Shown here: positions 55,828 to 64,000 of the stretch, piece after piece
Layout: each line of letters opens with the position of its first letter
How positions within the stretch are numbered: position 1 is the first letter of the stretch
Origin: an uncultured Bacteroidales bacterium
GTDB taxonomy: Bacteria > Bacteroidota > Bacteroidia > Bacteroidales > Muribaculaceae
DNA: 64,000 nucleotides
Direction of reading: 5' to 3'
Assembly: GCA_947573135.1 (NCBI GenBank)
Contig: CANPDU010000009.1
Location: 26,724-90,723, forward strand
Made by a program: the position numbers and the translations under genes
The notes under the pieces: generated by a model
Told to the model about the DNA's origin: nothing
The model's input: only the letters and a program-made list of their open reading frames with translations
The model's database searches: none

Positions 55828-57522
55828 ATGAAATCTTTCATCTGCATATTATTTACTTTTATCACTGTCCTCGCAGCATGTACGGGTCAGCATCGCCGGG
55901 TTGACACCGTCCTGGCGTCGGCCGACTGTCTGGTGTTCACTGCTCCCGACTCCGCCGTCAGGCTGCTCGACAGCCTGACGCTCGACTGCGCCTCGTCCGC
56001 TCAGCTCGACCGCCACGCCCTGCTGACCGCCAAAGCCCGTGAGAAAGCCGGCATCATTGTCCGCGACGATACTCCCGACTCCATGCTGTCGCGGTCGATA
56101 GACGCGCTCGGCGTCGCCGCCGATCATTTCCGCGGACGCGGCGACAGTCTCGAGGTGCAGACACTGTTCTACCGCGGAGTGCTTCTCGGCTACCGCGGCG
56201 ACTACTCCGAGGCTCTCGTCTCGCTGATGGAAGCCGCCGACCGCGCCGCCGAAACCGACGACAACTTCTATCGAGCTATGTCATATAGTAGACAGGCTGA
56301 TACCTATAATCGACTTTATTCTGTGGCTAAAAGAGCCGAGATGGCTGAACTTTCAGCAAAGTATTTTCTGTTAGCCGGCCGCCCATTATATGCTTTACGT
56401 GAGAAAATGATGCTCGCGCAATCGCTTATAAGGATTAATGATTTGTCCAAAGGTTTTGACATCCTGAATGAAATAAAAACAGATACATTGCTGACCGGCA
56501 GGCATTTCGTAGCATTATATCACAGAATTATTTCTGAGGCTTATTTTAGAAGCGGTGATTACCGAAAATCATTGTTGCATAGCGATTCTATAAATATATT
56601 TGCCGGACGATTAAGTTCGATCGAATGCTCTTCTGCATCTCAAGCTGCTTCAACTTTGCGACAATTCGACATGGCCGAAGATTATCTCAAGAAAGCAAGG
56701 CTTTCGGCAAAAACAAAGAATGATACGGCTAATTACCTGTACTCATTGGCACAACTTTATTCTGCTGAAGGGAAATATGATGAATTTCATGATGTTTTCA
56801 TGAAATATTATGCCGGCGAAATTGATCTCAATAATCACCTGCTTTCTCATCCTTACACAACATTGCTTACCGACTATTATCACAACTCAAATGCAGAAAA
56901 TCTGTTAAAACGCAAATCCGCCGAAGAAAATGTACTGACCCTTATATTTATCATTCTTATTATAGTAATACTGTTTATTGTATCTATACTCATATACCGA
57001 AAGAATCTTCGTCAGAAAGATCTGGAGACACATATTATAATGGCTGACTTTCAGAATCTTGCTCGGAAGAATGCTGAGCAGCTTGAAATGCAGCGCAATT
57101 CCCCGGAGGCGGATCCTGACGTGTACAGTCTGCCGGGAAAACTGATGAATGATTTCTGTGAGGCTCGCTATGGTATGTTGTCTGTCGGTGACTCACACTC
57201 CAGGTTCGAGAAACGCGCGGCTGAGTTTATCGATTCTATCGACACTTCCGAGGTAATGTCCGCACTGGAACATTTCGTCGATATTACTAACGATAATCTG
57301 ATGCGCCGGTTCAGGGAAGAGTTTCCCGACCTGCCTGCCAATTATTATAAAGTAGCACTGCTGTCATTTGCCGGTTTCTCCGTTACATCAATCAGCTGTA
57401 TCATCAAACTGAAGGAAGGATCTTTCAGAAATATCCGCAGCAAAATCCGTACGAGAATCAACAGTTCCGATTGCCCTGACCGAGATCGTTTTTTATCATA
57501 TTTTCAGAATATTCGAGGCTAA
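55828..57522 (+). CDS. TPR membrane regulator with C-terminal HTH (DUF6377-like)
   Basis: A 564-residue lipoprotein-like regulator: lipobox LAACTGQ, TPR-type helical repeats (about 30-380), one transmembrane segment near 390 (LIFIILIIVILFIVSILIY), a coiled region, and a C-terminal HTH-like end (PANYYKVALLSFAGFSVTSI, CIIKLKEGSFRNIRSKIRTR). The start at 55828 is preferred because it gives the signal. The first part of the gene is clearly GC-rich and the remainder AT-rich, with a change near 56275. It is likely to control the neighbouring serpin gene, but that is inference. Confidence 0.8.
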   Translation: MKSFICILFTFITVLAACTGQHRRVDTVLASADCLVFTAPDSAVRLLDSLTLDCASSAQLDRHALLTAKAREKAGIIVRDDTPDSMLSRSIDALGVAADHFRGRGDSLEVQTLFYRGVLLGYRGDYSEALVSLMEAADRAAETDDNFYRAMSYSRQADTYNRLYSVAKRAEMAELSAKYFLLAGRPLYALREKMMLAQSLIRINDLSKGFDILNEIKTDTLLTGRHFVALYHRIISEAYFRSGDYRKSLLHSDSINIFAGRLSSIECSSASQAASTLRQFDMAEDYLKKARLSAKTKNDTANYLYSLAQLYSAEGKYDEFHDVFMKYYAGEIDLNNHLLSHPYTTLLTDYYHNSNAENLLKRKSAEENVLTLIFIILIIVILFIVSILIYRKNLRQKDLETHIIMADFQNLARKNAEQLEMQRNSPEADPDVYSLPGKLMNDFCEARYGMLSVGDSHSRFEKRAAEFIDSIDTSEVMSALEHFVDITNDNLMRRFREEFPDLPANYYKVALLSFAGFSVTSISCIIKLKEGSFRNIRSKIRTRINSSDCPDRDRFLSYFQNIRG

Positions 57523-57525
57523 TTC

Positions 57526-57583
57526 GCTGAAATACAGCTCAATGCGCATATATTGCTGATATTCAGCACAATGCGCCAGAATT
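57526..57583. repeat. 29-bp imperfect tandem duplication upstream of the serpin gene
   Basis: Two adjacent 29-base units (57526-57554 and 57555-57583) share GCTGnnATnCAGCnCAATGCGC. Each unit holds a small GCTG...CAGC symmetry. The array lies after the TPR gene and before the serpin promoter, consistent with paired binding sites of a regulator. Confidence 0.5.
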
Positions 57584-57667
57584 ACAAAATAAATTTTGAG
57601 CAGTTTGTAATGTATTGATTTTTAAATCATTAAGATGAGCAGAAATTCCGCAGAATTACATTATTTT

Positions 57668-57699
57668 TTTGTGAGATATGTAGGTAATGCTTAATTTTG
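57668..57699 (+). promoter_or_regulatory. Candidate serpin promoter
   Basis: TTTG (57668-57671) and TAATTTTG (57692-57699) are separated by 20 bases. Transcription would start near 57705, about 45 bases before the serpin ATG. Confidence 0.5.
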
Positions 57700-57750
57700 C
57701 CGCAAACAAAGTAACTAATTCGAAATATAAACCTTAAAAATTTTAAAGAC

Positions 57751-59013
57751 ATGGCGACCTTAACAAAATCCTGTGCATTTATAGCTCTCTCTATGCTGTT
57801 GGCTGCATGTTCGTCCGACGAAGGTCCTGCAACTCCGACAGGCGGTGAAGAGGCTAAGCCGGAAGCAATTCCGACTACATCTGACATACAACTTTCCGGC
57901 GAAGAGGCTGCGATCTGTCAGGCGATCAACGAGATGGGCTTTGATTTTTACGAGGCAGTTTCAAATGACAGCAGAATAATGTCGCAATACCCTAATATGG
58001 CCTTTTCTCCGGTTAGCCTGTCATTGGGTATCGGCTTAATGTCAAATATCATCGCCCCGACTGATGCTGAAATGCTTACGAAAAAACTCGGATTTGAATC
58101 TGTCAGCGATCTTAATACACTTTGCCATAAACTGATGATGTTTCTGCCCGATGCTTCTAATAAAAGCAAAATTGAGATTGCAAACTCTGTCTGGCACAAC
58201 ACAGATCTCAAACCCTCAGACAACTGCGTAACGACAATCGGCGATTTTTATTTCCACAAACCGGTAGCTATTGACTTTTCACAGCCAACAGCAGTCTCCA
58301 CTATCAATCAATGGGTAAGCGACGCCACTCACGGCCTTATCAATAGCCTGATTGACAGAATCGAGCCTTCTGACCGTATAGTATTCGCCAATGCACTCTA
58401 CTTTAACAGCGACTGGCTACAGCAGTTCAACGAAAAAGTTACCGAAAAGTCTGTCTTCACTTCAGCCGGCAAGGATTATCAGATAGACATGATGGGCATT
58501 TTGTTGAATGCCGCATACTACAAAGATGCCGACTATCTCGCAGTGACACTGCCTTATGAAGGCACAAATGAATTTATTGCCGTGCTTCCCTCGAAGTCAT
58601 CTACGCTGTCAGACGTGATGAAATCATTCTCGTGTGCGACTCTTGATAAAATCGTGAAATCATCGACAAAAGAAGATTTAGCTCTGAAACTACCGAAATT
58701 CAACTCGTCGGCCAAACTGGATTGCAATAGTGTTTTCGATGCGATGGGCCTCAGACTGTCAGACTCAAAGCTTACCGGCTTTAATAAAATCTATGGTTCC
58801 GAGACATATCCGTTGACGATCAACCATGAAGCTGTAGTCAGAGTTTCCGAACGCGGCACTGAAGCCGCAGCCGTCACCGGCGGCTTGATCACCGCAGGTG
58901 ACGAAAACGATCGAGCAATAGAAGTGACTTTCAACCGTCCCTTTGCCTATATAATCCGCAACACCAAAACCGGCTCGATCATCATGATGGGCCAGTATAC
59001 TCAGCCTCAATAA
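57751..59013 (+). CDS. Lipoprotein serpin (serine-protease inhibitor)
   Basis: A signal with lipobox LLAACSS, a Gly/Pro/Glu-rich linker and a full serpin fold: FSPVSLSLGIGLM, FANALYFNSDW and FNRPFAYIIRNTKTGSIIMMG, noted as FNRPFAYII and GSIIMMGQ. The hinge SERGTEAAAVTG has the small residues required for an inhibitory serpin, so the reactive loop (about residues 375-395) should insert on cleavage. Predicted to be lipid-anchored on the outer or inner membrane face. Serpins in gut Bacteroidales are thought to protect against host or bacterial proteases. Confidence 0.93.
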   Translation: MATLTKSCAFIALSMLLAACSSDEGPATPTGGEEAKPEAIPTTSDIQLSGEEAAICQAINEMGFDFYEAVSNDSRIMSQYPNMAFSPVSLSLGIGLMSNIIAPTDAEMLTKKLGFESVSDLNTLCHKLMMFLPDASNKSKIEIANSVWHNTDLKPSDNCVTTIGDFYFHKPVAIDFSQPTAVSTINQWVSDATHGLINSLIDRIEPSDRIVFANALYFNSDWLQQFNEKVTEKSVFTSAGKDYQIDMMGILLNAAYYKDADYLAVTLPYEGTNEFIAVLPSKSSTLSDVMKSFSCATLDKIVKSSTKEDLALKLPKFNSSAKLDCNSVFDAMGLRLSDSKLTGFNKIYGSETYPLTINHEAVVRVSERGTEAAAVTGGLITAGDENDRAIEVTFNRPFAYIIRNTKTGSIIMMGQYTQPQ

Positions 59014-59036
59014 AAATACAATATTCAGAAAATGTA

Positions 59037-59064
59037 GGGGGCGCACGGTTTGTGCGCCCCTTTT
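59037..59064 (+). terminator. Intrinsic terminator after the serpin gene
   Basis: GGGGCGCAC (59037-59045) pairs with GTGCGCCCC (59052-59060), followed by TTTT. Confidence 0.85.
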
Positions 59065-59094
59065 GCTGAAAATCAGACGTTAGCATAGACGTAT

Positions 59095-59130
59095 TTTTTC
59101 TTAGCGCCCTTAGCGAGCTTCGCGTGAAAT
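59095..59130. repeat. Second copy of the 'CTTAGCG ... CTTCGCG' repeat
   Basis: CTTAGCGCCCTTAGCGAGCT followed by TCGCGTGA resembles the repeat before the TPR gene. It lies in the gap before rplU, with no gene. Confidence 0.35.
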
Positions 59131-59209
59131 TACATTGCAACACCGACAGTAGTAAAGATGCTCATGGGCTGCACGCCTGATTTTTTCATAAAATTATTTC
59201 TCTGATCAC

Positions 59210-59319
59210 TTGCAGATCTTATAATTAATGCCTACCTTTGTGCGCTAATTTTCCGCAATAGGCCTGAAATAAGTAAGTATGCACTCATAGCAAGCTTCGC
59301 CTCAGCGGGTTAACTTATT
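59210..59319 (+). promoter_or_regulatory. rplU promoter and leader hairpin
   Basis: TTG (59210-59212) and TACCTTTG (59233-59240) with a 20-base spacer form a consensus promoter. The leader of about 88 bases contains AATAAGT (59268-59274) and ACTTATT (59313-59319), an inverted pair that could act in ribosomal-protein feedback. No known leader class was recognised. Confidence 0.5.
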
Positions 59320-59333
59320 ATCTATAACAACCA

Positions 59334-59654
59334 ATGTACGTTATCGTAGAAATTCAGGGACAGCAGTTCAAAGCCGAAGCAGGCAAGTTCTTGTATGTCC
59401 ACTACCTCGGAGAGCAAGTTAAAGAAGGCGACAAGGTCGAGTTCGACCGCGTTCTCCTCGCTGAAACCGACGGTGCCGTGAAAATCGGCGCTCCCGTTGT
59501 CGAAGGAGCAAAAGTTGTTTGCGAGGTTGAAAAGCCCCTCGTGAAAGGTGACAAAGTGATCGTTTTCAAGAAAAAACGTCGCAAAGGCTATCGCCGCAAA
59601 AACGGCCATCGCCAGTATTTCACCAAAATCGTGATCAAAGACATTGTCGCTTAA
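59334..59654 (+). CDS. rplU: Ribosomal protein bL21
   Basis: 106-residue 50S protein with the L21 pattern [19 protein letters not shown], noted as [13 protein letters not shown], and the C-terminal basic motif [17 protein letters not shown]. It lies 20 bases before rpmA and is co-transcribed with it, as in most bacteria. Confidence 0.96.
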   Translation: MYVIVEIQGQQFKAEAGKFLYVHYLGEQVKEGDKVEFDRVLLAETDGAVKIGAPVVEGAKVVCEVEKPLVKGDKVIVFKKKRRKGYRRKNGHRQYFTKIVIKDIVA

Positions 59655-59674
59655 CCTTTTAAATTTATTAGAAA

Positions 59675-59950
59675 ATGGCACATAAAAAAGGTGTTGGTAG
59701 TTCTAAGAACGGCCGTGAGTCAGAAAGCAAACGACTCGGCGTCAAGATATTCGGTGGCCAGTTTGCCAAAGCAGGCAACATCATCAAACGTCAGCGTGGC
59801 ACAGTCCACCACCCCGGCCAGAACGTTGGCATGGGCAAGGACCACACGCTCTACGCCCTCATCGACGGCACTGTTGTCTTCACCGAAGGCAAAGGCGGAC
59901 GCAAGTTCATCAACGTTAACCCCATCGCGGTTGAAGTTGCCGAAGCATAA
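59675..59950 (+). CDS. rpmA: Ribosomal protein bL27
   Basis: 91-residue 50S protein starting [16 protein letters not shown] with the conserved [10 protein letters not shown] and [22 protein letters not shown] segments, noted as [15 protein letters not shown]. The short N terminus starts directly with MAHKKG, so no extra N-terminal cleavage peptide is present. A weak hairpin follows it. Confidence 0.97.
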   Translation: MAHKKGVGSSKNGRESESKRLGVKIFGGQFAKAGNIIKRQRGTVHHPGQNVGMGKDHTLYALIDGTVVFTEGKGGRKFINVNPIAVEVAEA

Positions 59951-59985
59951 CAGCAGCCACAACAAAAGAAATTCCAATTTGATCA

Positions 59986-60017
59986 AATGCCCGCCTGTCG
60001 CACGATTGGCGGGCATT
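59986..60017 (+). terminator. Hairpin after rpmA
   Basis: AATGCCCGCC (59986-59995) pairs perfectly with GGCGGGCATT (60008-60017). The T tract after it is poor, so it may be a weak terminator or an mRNA 3'-end stabiliser. Confidence 0.55.
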
Positions 60018-60056
60018 AATATTATAATTATAAATGAACAAAACCGACAAAAACCG

Positions 60057-60854
60057 ATGAAAAAATCCATCCTGACCTTAGTCTTACTGACCGCCGTCTG
60101 CCTCAACACATTCGCCTGGGGACAGAAAGGACACGATGTCACCGCTTACATTGCCGAGCAGCATCTCACCCCGGCAGCCAGAGCCGCCGTCGAGTCTCTG
60201 CTCGACGGAAAGTCGATCGTCTACTGGGCCAACTGGCTCGACAACGCGAGCCATCAGCGCCCTCTCGCCTACACAAAGACATGGCACTACAAAAACATCG
60301 ACGAAGGCGTCCGTTACGAAGAGGCTCCGGCAAATCCGGCCGGCGACGCCGTGACTGCCATCAAGTCGCGCATCGAGATACTCAATGATCCAAATACCAC
60401 CGCCGAAGAGCGCCGGCTCGCCCTGAAGATTCTCATCCACGTCGTCGGCGATCTGCACATGCCGCTCCATATGGGCCACGCGACCGATCTCGGAGGCAAC
60501 CGCATCAAAGTAAAATTCTTCAACCGCGACAACAATCTCCATGCCGTCTGGGACTCGTCGATTCCCGAATCTGCCCACAAATGGAGCTACACCGAATGGC
60601 AGCAGCAGATCGACCGCGCCAATCCCGCCGACGAAGCGGCCATCATCAGCGGCAGCGTCGACGACTGGGCTAAAGAAACCGTGGCCATAGCATCCGACGT
60701 CTACACCTATTTTCAGCCCGACTGCAATATTTCCTACAACGAAGTCGCCCGCTGGACTCCGACCGTCGAACAGCAGTTTCTCCGCGGAGGCCTGCGCCTC
60801 GCCCACCTGCTGAACTCCATCTTCGATCCCGACTATACGCAGCCGGCCATCTGA
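60057..60854 (+). CDS. Exported S1/P1-family nuclease
   Basis: Zinc-dependent single-strand nuclease. Signal peptide MKKSILTLVLLTAVCLNTFA is cut before W, giving the conserved N-terminal WGQKGHDVTAYIAE with its zinc-binding Trp and His. The other ligands are in WANWLDN, WHYKN, HVVGDLHMPLHMGH and DNNLHAVWDSSI. The complete ligand set predicts an active periplasmic or secreted enzyme. The start at 60057 is used; a longer frame from 59691 runs through rpmA and is an artefact. The gene is clearly GC-rich. Confidence 0.92.
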   Translation: MKKSILTLVLLTAVCLNTFAWGQKGHDVTAYIAEQHLTPAARAAVESLLDGKSIVYWANWLDNASHQRPLAYTKTWHYKNIDEGVRYEEAPANPAGDAVTAIKSRIEILNDPNTTAEERRLALKILIHVVGDLHMPLHMGHATDLGGNRIKVKFFNRDNNLHAVWDSSIPESAHKWSYTEWQQQIDRANPADEAAIISGSVDDWAKETVAIASDVYTYFQPDCNISYNEVARWTPTVEQQFLRGGLRLAHLLNSIFDPDYTQPAI

Positions 60855-60887
60855 AAAATATTTCTCAAAAAAAATAGACGTAAAAAG

Positions 60888-60919
60888 TTTGCAAATAGCG
60901 CGTTAAATTCGTACCTTTG
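60888..60919 (+). promoter_or_regulatory. Promoter of the rplM ribosomal operon
   Basis: TTTG (60888-60891) and TACCTTTG (60912-60919) with a 20-base spacer match the Bacteroidetes consensus. The leader of about 105 bases before rplM contains a GCGCGC-rich segment that may fold, but I could not assign a known leader. Confidence 0.6.
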
Positions 60920-61032
60920 CAGTCCGATTATGTCCAAATCAATCACTGACAGTCGTCTCGCAGCGCGCTTTTGGCCGAGCGCATGCCTGATTGCGGTCAA
61001 ATTTATTTAACTACTAATCAACCAATTAAACA

Positions 61033-61512
61033 GTGGATACTCTAAGTTTCAAAACCGTATCACCAAACGCACAGAAGGTTGAGCGCGAATGGGTTCTCAT
61101 CGACGCCACAGACCAGCATCTCGGTCGCCTCTGCTCTAAAGTCGCAAAAATTCTCCGCGGCAAAAACAAACCCTGCTACAGCCCCTTTGTTGAGTGCGGC
61201 GACAATGTAATCATCGTTAATGCTGATAAAGTTGTCCTCACAGGCAAAAAGCTGACTGACAAAATCTATCTCAACTACACCGGCTATCCCGGCGGTCAGC
61301 GCGAGCTCACTCCCGAAGTGCTTATGAAAAAATCTTACAACAAGCACCTCAAACCCGGCATGCATCCCCTCTTCCTTCGTGTTATGAAAGGCATGCTCCC
61401 CAAAAACACTCTCGGACGCCGTCTCATCAAGAACGTCCACATCTACAATGGTCCGAGCCATCCCCACGAAGCTCAGAACCCCAAAGTCATCGACATTAAC
61501 AAAATGAAATAA
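61033..61512 (+). CDS. rplM: Ribosomal protein uL13
   Basis: 159-residue 50S protein with the L13 hallmarks WVLIDATDQHLGRLCSKVA, noted as WVLIDATDQHLGRL, KNKPCYSPFVECGD and KGMLPKNTLGRRL. It starts with GTG at 61033 (first codons GTG GAT ACT), since no ATG fits. It heads the rplM-rpsI-rpsB-tsf cluster. Confidence 0.96.
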   Translation: MDTLSFKTVSPNAQKVEREWVLIDATDQHLGRLCSKVAKILRGKNKPCYSPFVECGDNVIIVNADKVVLTGKKLTDKIYLNYTGYPGGQRELTPEVLMKKSYNKHLKPGMHPLFLRVMKGMLPKNTLGRRLIKNVHIYNGPSHPHEAQNPKVIDINKMK

Positions 61513-61519
61513 TTGAAGC

Positions 61520-61906
61520 ATGGAAACAGTAAACGCAGTTGGCCGTCGTAAAGCAGCAGTTGCCCGCGTAATCCTCAAAGAAGGTAACGGCACTATCACC
61601 ATCAACAAACGCCCCCTCGAAGTATATTTCCCGTCTTCGATTCTTCAATACATCGTTAAGCAGCCCCTCACGACTCTTGACGTTGCCGAAAAGTATGACA
61701 TCCATGTCAACCTTGACGGCGGCGGTTACAAAGGTCAGGCCGAAGCCCTCCGTCTCGGCATCGCACGCGCTCTTGTGGCTCTCAATCCCGATGACAAGGC
61801 TGTCCTCCGCAAACACGGCTTCATGACACGTGACCCGCGTGCCGTTGAACGTAAGAAACCCGGTCAGCCCAAAGCACGCAAACGCTTCCAGTTCTCGAAA
61901 CGTTAA
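61520..61906 (+). CDS. rpsI: Ribosomal protein uS9
   Basis: 128-residue 30S protein with the start METVNAVGRRKAAVARV, NVNLDGGGYKGQAEALRL-type RNA-binding core (noted as GGGYKGQAEALRLGIA), and the C-terminal tail KARKRFQFSKR that reaches the P-site tRNA. 7 bases after rplM, same operon. Confidence 0.97.
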   Translation: METVNAVGRRKAAVARVILKEGNGTITINKRPLEVYFPSSILQYIVKQPLTTLDVAEKYDIHVNLDGGGYKGQAEALRLGIARALVALNPDDKAVLRKHGFMTRDPRAVERKKPGQPKARKRFQFSKR

Positions 61907-62009
61907 TATCGTTTATTATATAGTGTTTAGTATCTAAATCGCGCGGATGGACACGTTCCCTACCCCGTGATTGATTTTCAAAAGAACGTAAACAAATCTC
62001 AATCAAATC

Positions 62010-62831
62010 ATGGCAAATCCCACATTTGACCAACTCCTCGAAGCAGGCTGCCATTTCGGCCACCTCAAAAGAAAATGGAATCCTGCTATGGCTCCTTACA
62101 TCTTCATGGAGCGCAATGGTATCCACATCATCGACCTATACAAGACCGCAGCTAAAATCGAAGAAGCGGCTGCCGCTCTGAAGAGCATCGCCAAATCCGG
62201 CAAAAAAGTGCTTTTCGTTGCTACTAAAAAACAGGCTAAGCAGACTATCGAAGATCTCGCCAAGTCTATCAACATGCCTTATGTTATCGAGCGCTGGCCC
62301 GGCGGTATGCTCACCAACTTCCCGACCATCCGCAAGGCCGTCAAGAAAATGACAGCAATCGATAAAATGACTACCGACGGCACATTCGACAACCTTTCTA
62401 AACGCGAACGCCTTCAGGTTTCACGTCAGCGCGCAAAACTCGAGAAGACTCTCGGTTCTATCGCCGATCTCAACCGTCTCCCCTCCGCTCTTTTTGTTGT
62501 TGACGTACTCAAAGAGCACATCGCTGTCGCTGAAGCAAATCGCCTCGGAATACCCGTTTTCGCTATGGTCGACACCAACTCTGACCCGACCAACGTTGAT
62601 TTCGTGATCCCCGCTAACGACGACGCTTCAAAATCAATCGAAACTATCGTCGGCGCTCTTGTTGCCGCCATGGCCGAAGGTCTCGAAGAACGCAAAGCCG
62701 AAAAGGTTGACACTGTTGCAGCCGGCGAAGGCGAAGCCGCTCCAAAACGCGAACGCCGCCGCGTACGCAAAGCTGAGGCTGAAGCCGACGAAGCAGCTCC
62801 CGCTGCCGATGAAGCTCCTGCCGCTGAATAA
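62010..62831 (+). CDS. rpsB: Ribosomal protein uS2
   Basis: 273-residue 30S protein: LLEAGCHFGHLKRKWNP, GTFDNLSKRERL and VFAMVDTNSDPTNVDFVIP (noted as AMVDTNSDPTNVD). It has an Ala/Glu-rich C-terminal extension. It follows rpsI after about 100 bases of AT-rich sequence that may be a leader with its own regulation, since S2 controls rpsB-tsf in other bacteria. Confidence 0.97.
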   Translation: MANPTFDQLLEAGCHFGHLKRKWNPAMAPYIFMERNGIHIIDLYKTAAKIEEAAAALKSIAKSGKKVLFVATKKQAKQTIEDLAKSINMPYVIERWPGGMLTNFPTIRKAVKKMTAIDKMTTDGTFDNLSKRERLQVSRQRAKLEKTLGSIADLNRLPSALFVVDVLKEHIAVAEANRLGIPVFAMVDTNSDPTNVDFVIPANDDASKSIETIVGALVAAMAEGLEERKAEKVDTVAAGEGEAAPKRERRRVRKAEAEADEAAPAADEAPAAE

Positions 62832-62869
62832 TTTTTCTTATTAACAACCGCTTAAACTACTATATTATT

Positions 62870-63862
62870 ATGGCAGTAACAATGGCAGAAATCACCAAAC
62901 TGCGCAACCTTACAAGCGCCGGTTTGATGGACTGCAAAAAAGCTCTCGCCGAAACAGACGGTGACATCGAAGCTGCTGTTGAAATCCTCCGCAAGAAGGG
63001 TCAGGCAGTAGCCGCAAAACGCGAAGACCGCCAGGCTTCCGAAGGTTGCGTAATTGCTCGTAACAACGGATCTTTCGCAGCTATCCTCGCCCTCAACTGC
63101 GAGACTGACTTCGTTGCCAAGAACGCAGGCTTCGTCGCTCTTGCCAACAAGCTCATGGATCTCGCCATGGCCAACAAGTTCAAGACAGTCGAAGACCTCA
63201 AGGCCTTCAAAGTCGACGGACTCACTGTCGCTGACCTCATCACCGAGGAGAGCGGCAAGACAGGCGAAAAGACCGAGATCGGCGCTTACGAAATCGTCGA
63301 GGCTCCTTCTACAGCAGCTTACAACCATTTTAACAACAAACTCGCCGCTATCGTAGGTTTCAACCTCGAGAACGTCGATCCTCAGGTAGGACGCGAAATC
63401 TGCATGCAGATCGCGTCTATGAACCCTGTAGCTGTCAGCCGCGAAGACGTTCCTCAGGCCACTATCGACCAGGAAATCGCTGTCGCTGTCGAAAAGACCA
63501 AGCAGGAACAGGTTCGCAAAGCTGTTGAGGCTGCACTCAAGAAAGCAGGTCTCAACCCCAACCACTTCGACTCTGAAGACCACATTGAGTCTAACATCTC
63601 TAAGGGTTGGATCACTGAAGAAGACGCTGCCAAGGGTCGCGAAATCATCAAGACCACAGCCGAGGCTAAGGCTGCAAACCTACCCGAAGCCATGATCCAG
63701 AACATCGCAAACGGTCGACTCAACAAGTTCTTCAAAGAATCTTGCCTCATGGAACAGGAATATGTTCAGGACAGCAAGCTCACCGTCGGACAGTTCCTCG
63801 ATCAGACTCAGAAAGGTCTCGTTGCCGTTGCCTTCAAGCGCGTCAACCTCAATCAGGACTAA
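62870..63862 (+). CDS. tsf: Elongation factor Ts
   Basis: Nucleotide-exchange factor for EF-Tu. N-terminal UBA-like domain and TDFVAKN motif: LRNLTSAGLMDCKKALAETD, noted as TSAGLMDCKKAL, and NCETDFVAKNAGF. The length of 330 residues is typical of the long Bacteroidetes type. A start at 62882 (MAEITKL) is possible; I use 62870. It ends the cluster; a short C/G-run hairpin (63897-63912) and AT-rich sequence without a gene follow to the end of the window. Confidence 0.96.
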   Translation: MAVTMAEITKLRNLTSAGLMDCKKALAETDGDIEAAVEILRKKGQAVAAKREDRQASEGCVIARNNGSFAAILALNCETDFVAKNAGFVALANKLMDLAMANKFKTVEDLKAFKVDGLTVADLITEESGKTGEKTEIGAYEIVEAPSTAAYNHFNNKLAAIVGFNLENVDPQVGREICMQIASMNPVAVSREDVPQATIDQEIAVAVEKTKQEQVRKAVEAALKKAGLNPNHFDSEDHIESNISKGWITEEDAAKGREIIKTTAEAKAANLPEAMIQNIANGRLNKFFKESCLMEQEYVQDSKLTVGQFLDQTQKGLVAVAFKRVNLNQD

Positions 63863-64000
63863 TCTCCGCTTAAAAAGTCATAACAACCAATTATCTCCCC
63901 GTCGGGGGGGGCAAATAGTATGTGCCGCACCCGTATTTTTTATAATCACCGGCAACAATAAAGTCAATTAGGGGTCGAAGTTAAAAAATTTTTTGTTAAA

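Noticed and set aside
59691..60056. Extension of the S1/P1 nuclease frame through rpmA
   Set aside because: The upstream part overlaps bL27 in another frame; the signal peptide at 60057 defines the real start.

Overview
The window reads as chromosome from an anaerobic gut bacterium of the order Bacteroidales, most likely Muribaculaceae or a close relative. The reasons are the Bacteroidetes gene orders (rplM-rpsI-rpsB-tsf, zapA-rny-ricT-gldH), the long SecA with a C-terminal zinc motif, promoters of the TTTG / TAnnTTTG type, many Sec-lipoproteins, few Shine-Dalgarno sequences, and Bacteroides-type mobilisation genes. No rRNA, tRNA or CRISPR array was seen.

1-18.5 kb is an accessory island. 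Its left part is a mobilizable-element module on the minus strand: a MobV relaxase, a zinc-finger/Toprim primase-like protein, a RecA/RepA-like ATPase and an excisionase-like HTH protein. Nested inverted repeats beside the relaxase are a candidate oriT. Next come an AT-rich orphan gene with a PIN-like nuclease signature (minus) and a tightly packed plus-strand defence operon: hsdM, hsdS, a DUF262/DUF1524 (GmrSD-like) nuclease, hsdR and a membrane KAP-family NTPase. The island ends with a RhuM-like remnant, a small protein overlapping a zeta-type toxin, and a DUF1016 nuclease gene broken by two homopolymer frameshifts.

18.7-29.1 kb is a redox and hydrolase cluster. A minus-strand operon encodes a lipoprotein flavodoxin-esterase fusion, two aldo/keto reductases (one exported), a RibD-C reductase, a truncated esterase, a dienelactone-hydrolase-like enzyme and a lipoprotein flavodoxin. 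A divergent AraC regulator stands at its head. Downstream are an NTF2-like exported protein, an exported alpha/beta hydrolase and an exported cupin-carboxymuconolactone decarboxylase fusion. 29.6-32.7 kb holds two paralogous secreted proteins of unknown function and an ECF sigma factor operon.

32.8-53.2 kb is mostly housekeeping: zapA, RNase Y, ricT, gldH, a HAD phosphatase, an M24 peptidase, a CCA-adding enzyme, queD, queE, DUF4468 and DUF4105 proteins, a catalytically degenerate alkaline-phosphatase-like protein, secA, groES-groEL behind a near-ideal sigma-54 promoter, a nucleoside deaminase and serB. 53.2-64 kb holds a patatin-barrel outer-membrane protein, a TPR regulator whose base composition changes abruptly inside the gene, a lipoprotein serpin, rplU-rpmA, an S1/P1 nuclease, and rplM-rpsI-rpsB-tsf.

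The best candidates for undescribed biology are the composite defence operon with its orphan PIN-like neighbour, the exported flavodoxin/reductase/esterase cluster, the sigma-54 control of groESL, and the pseudo-phosphatase next to secA.
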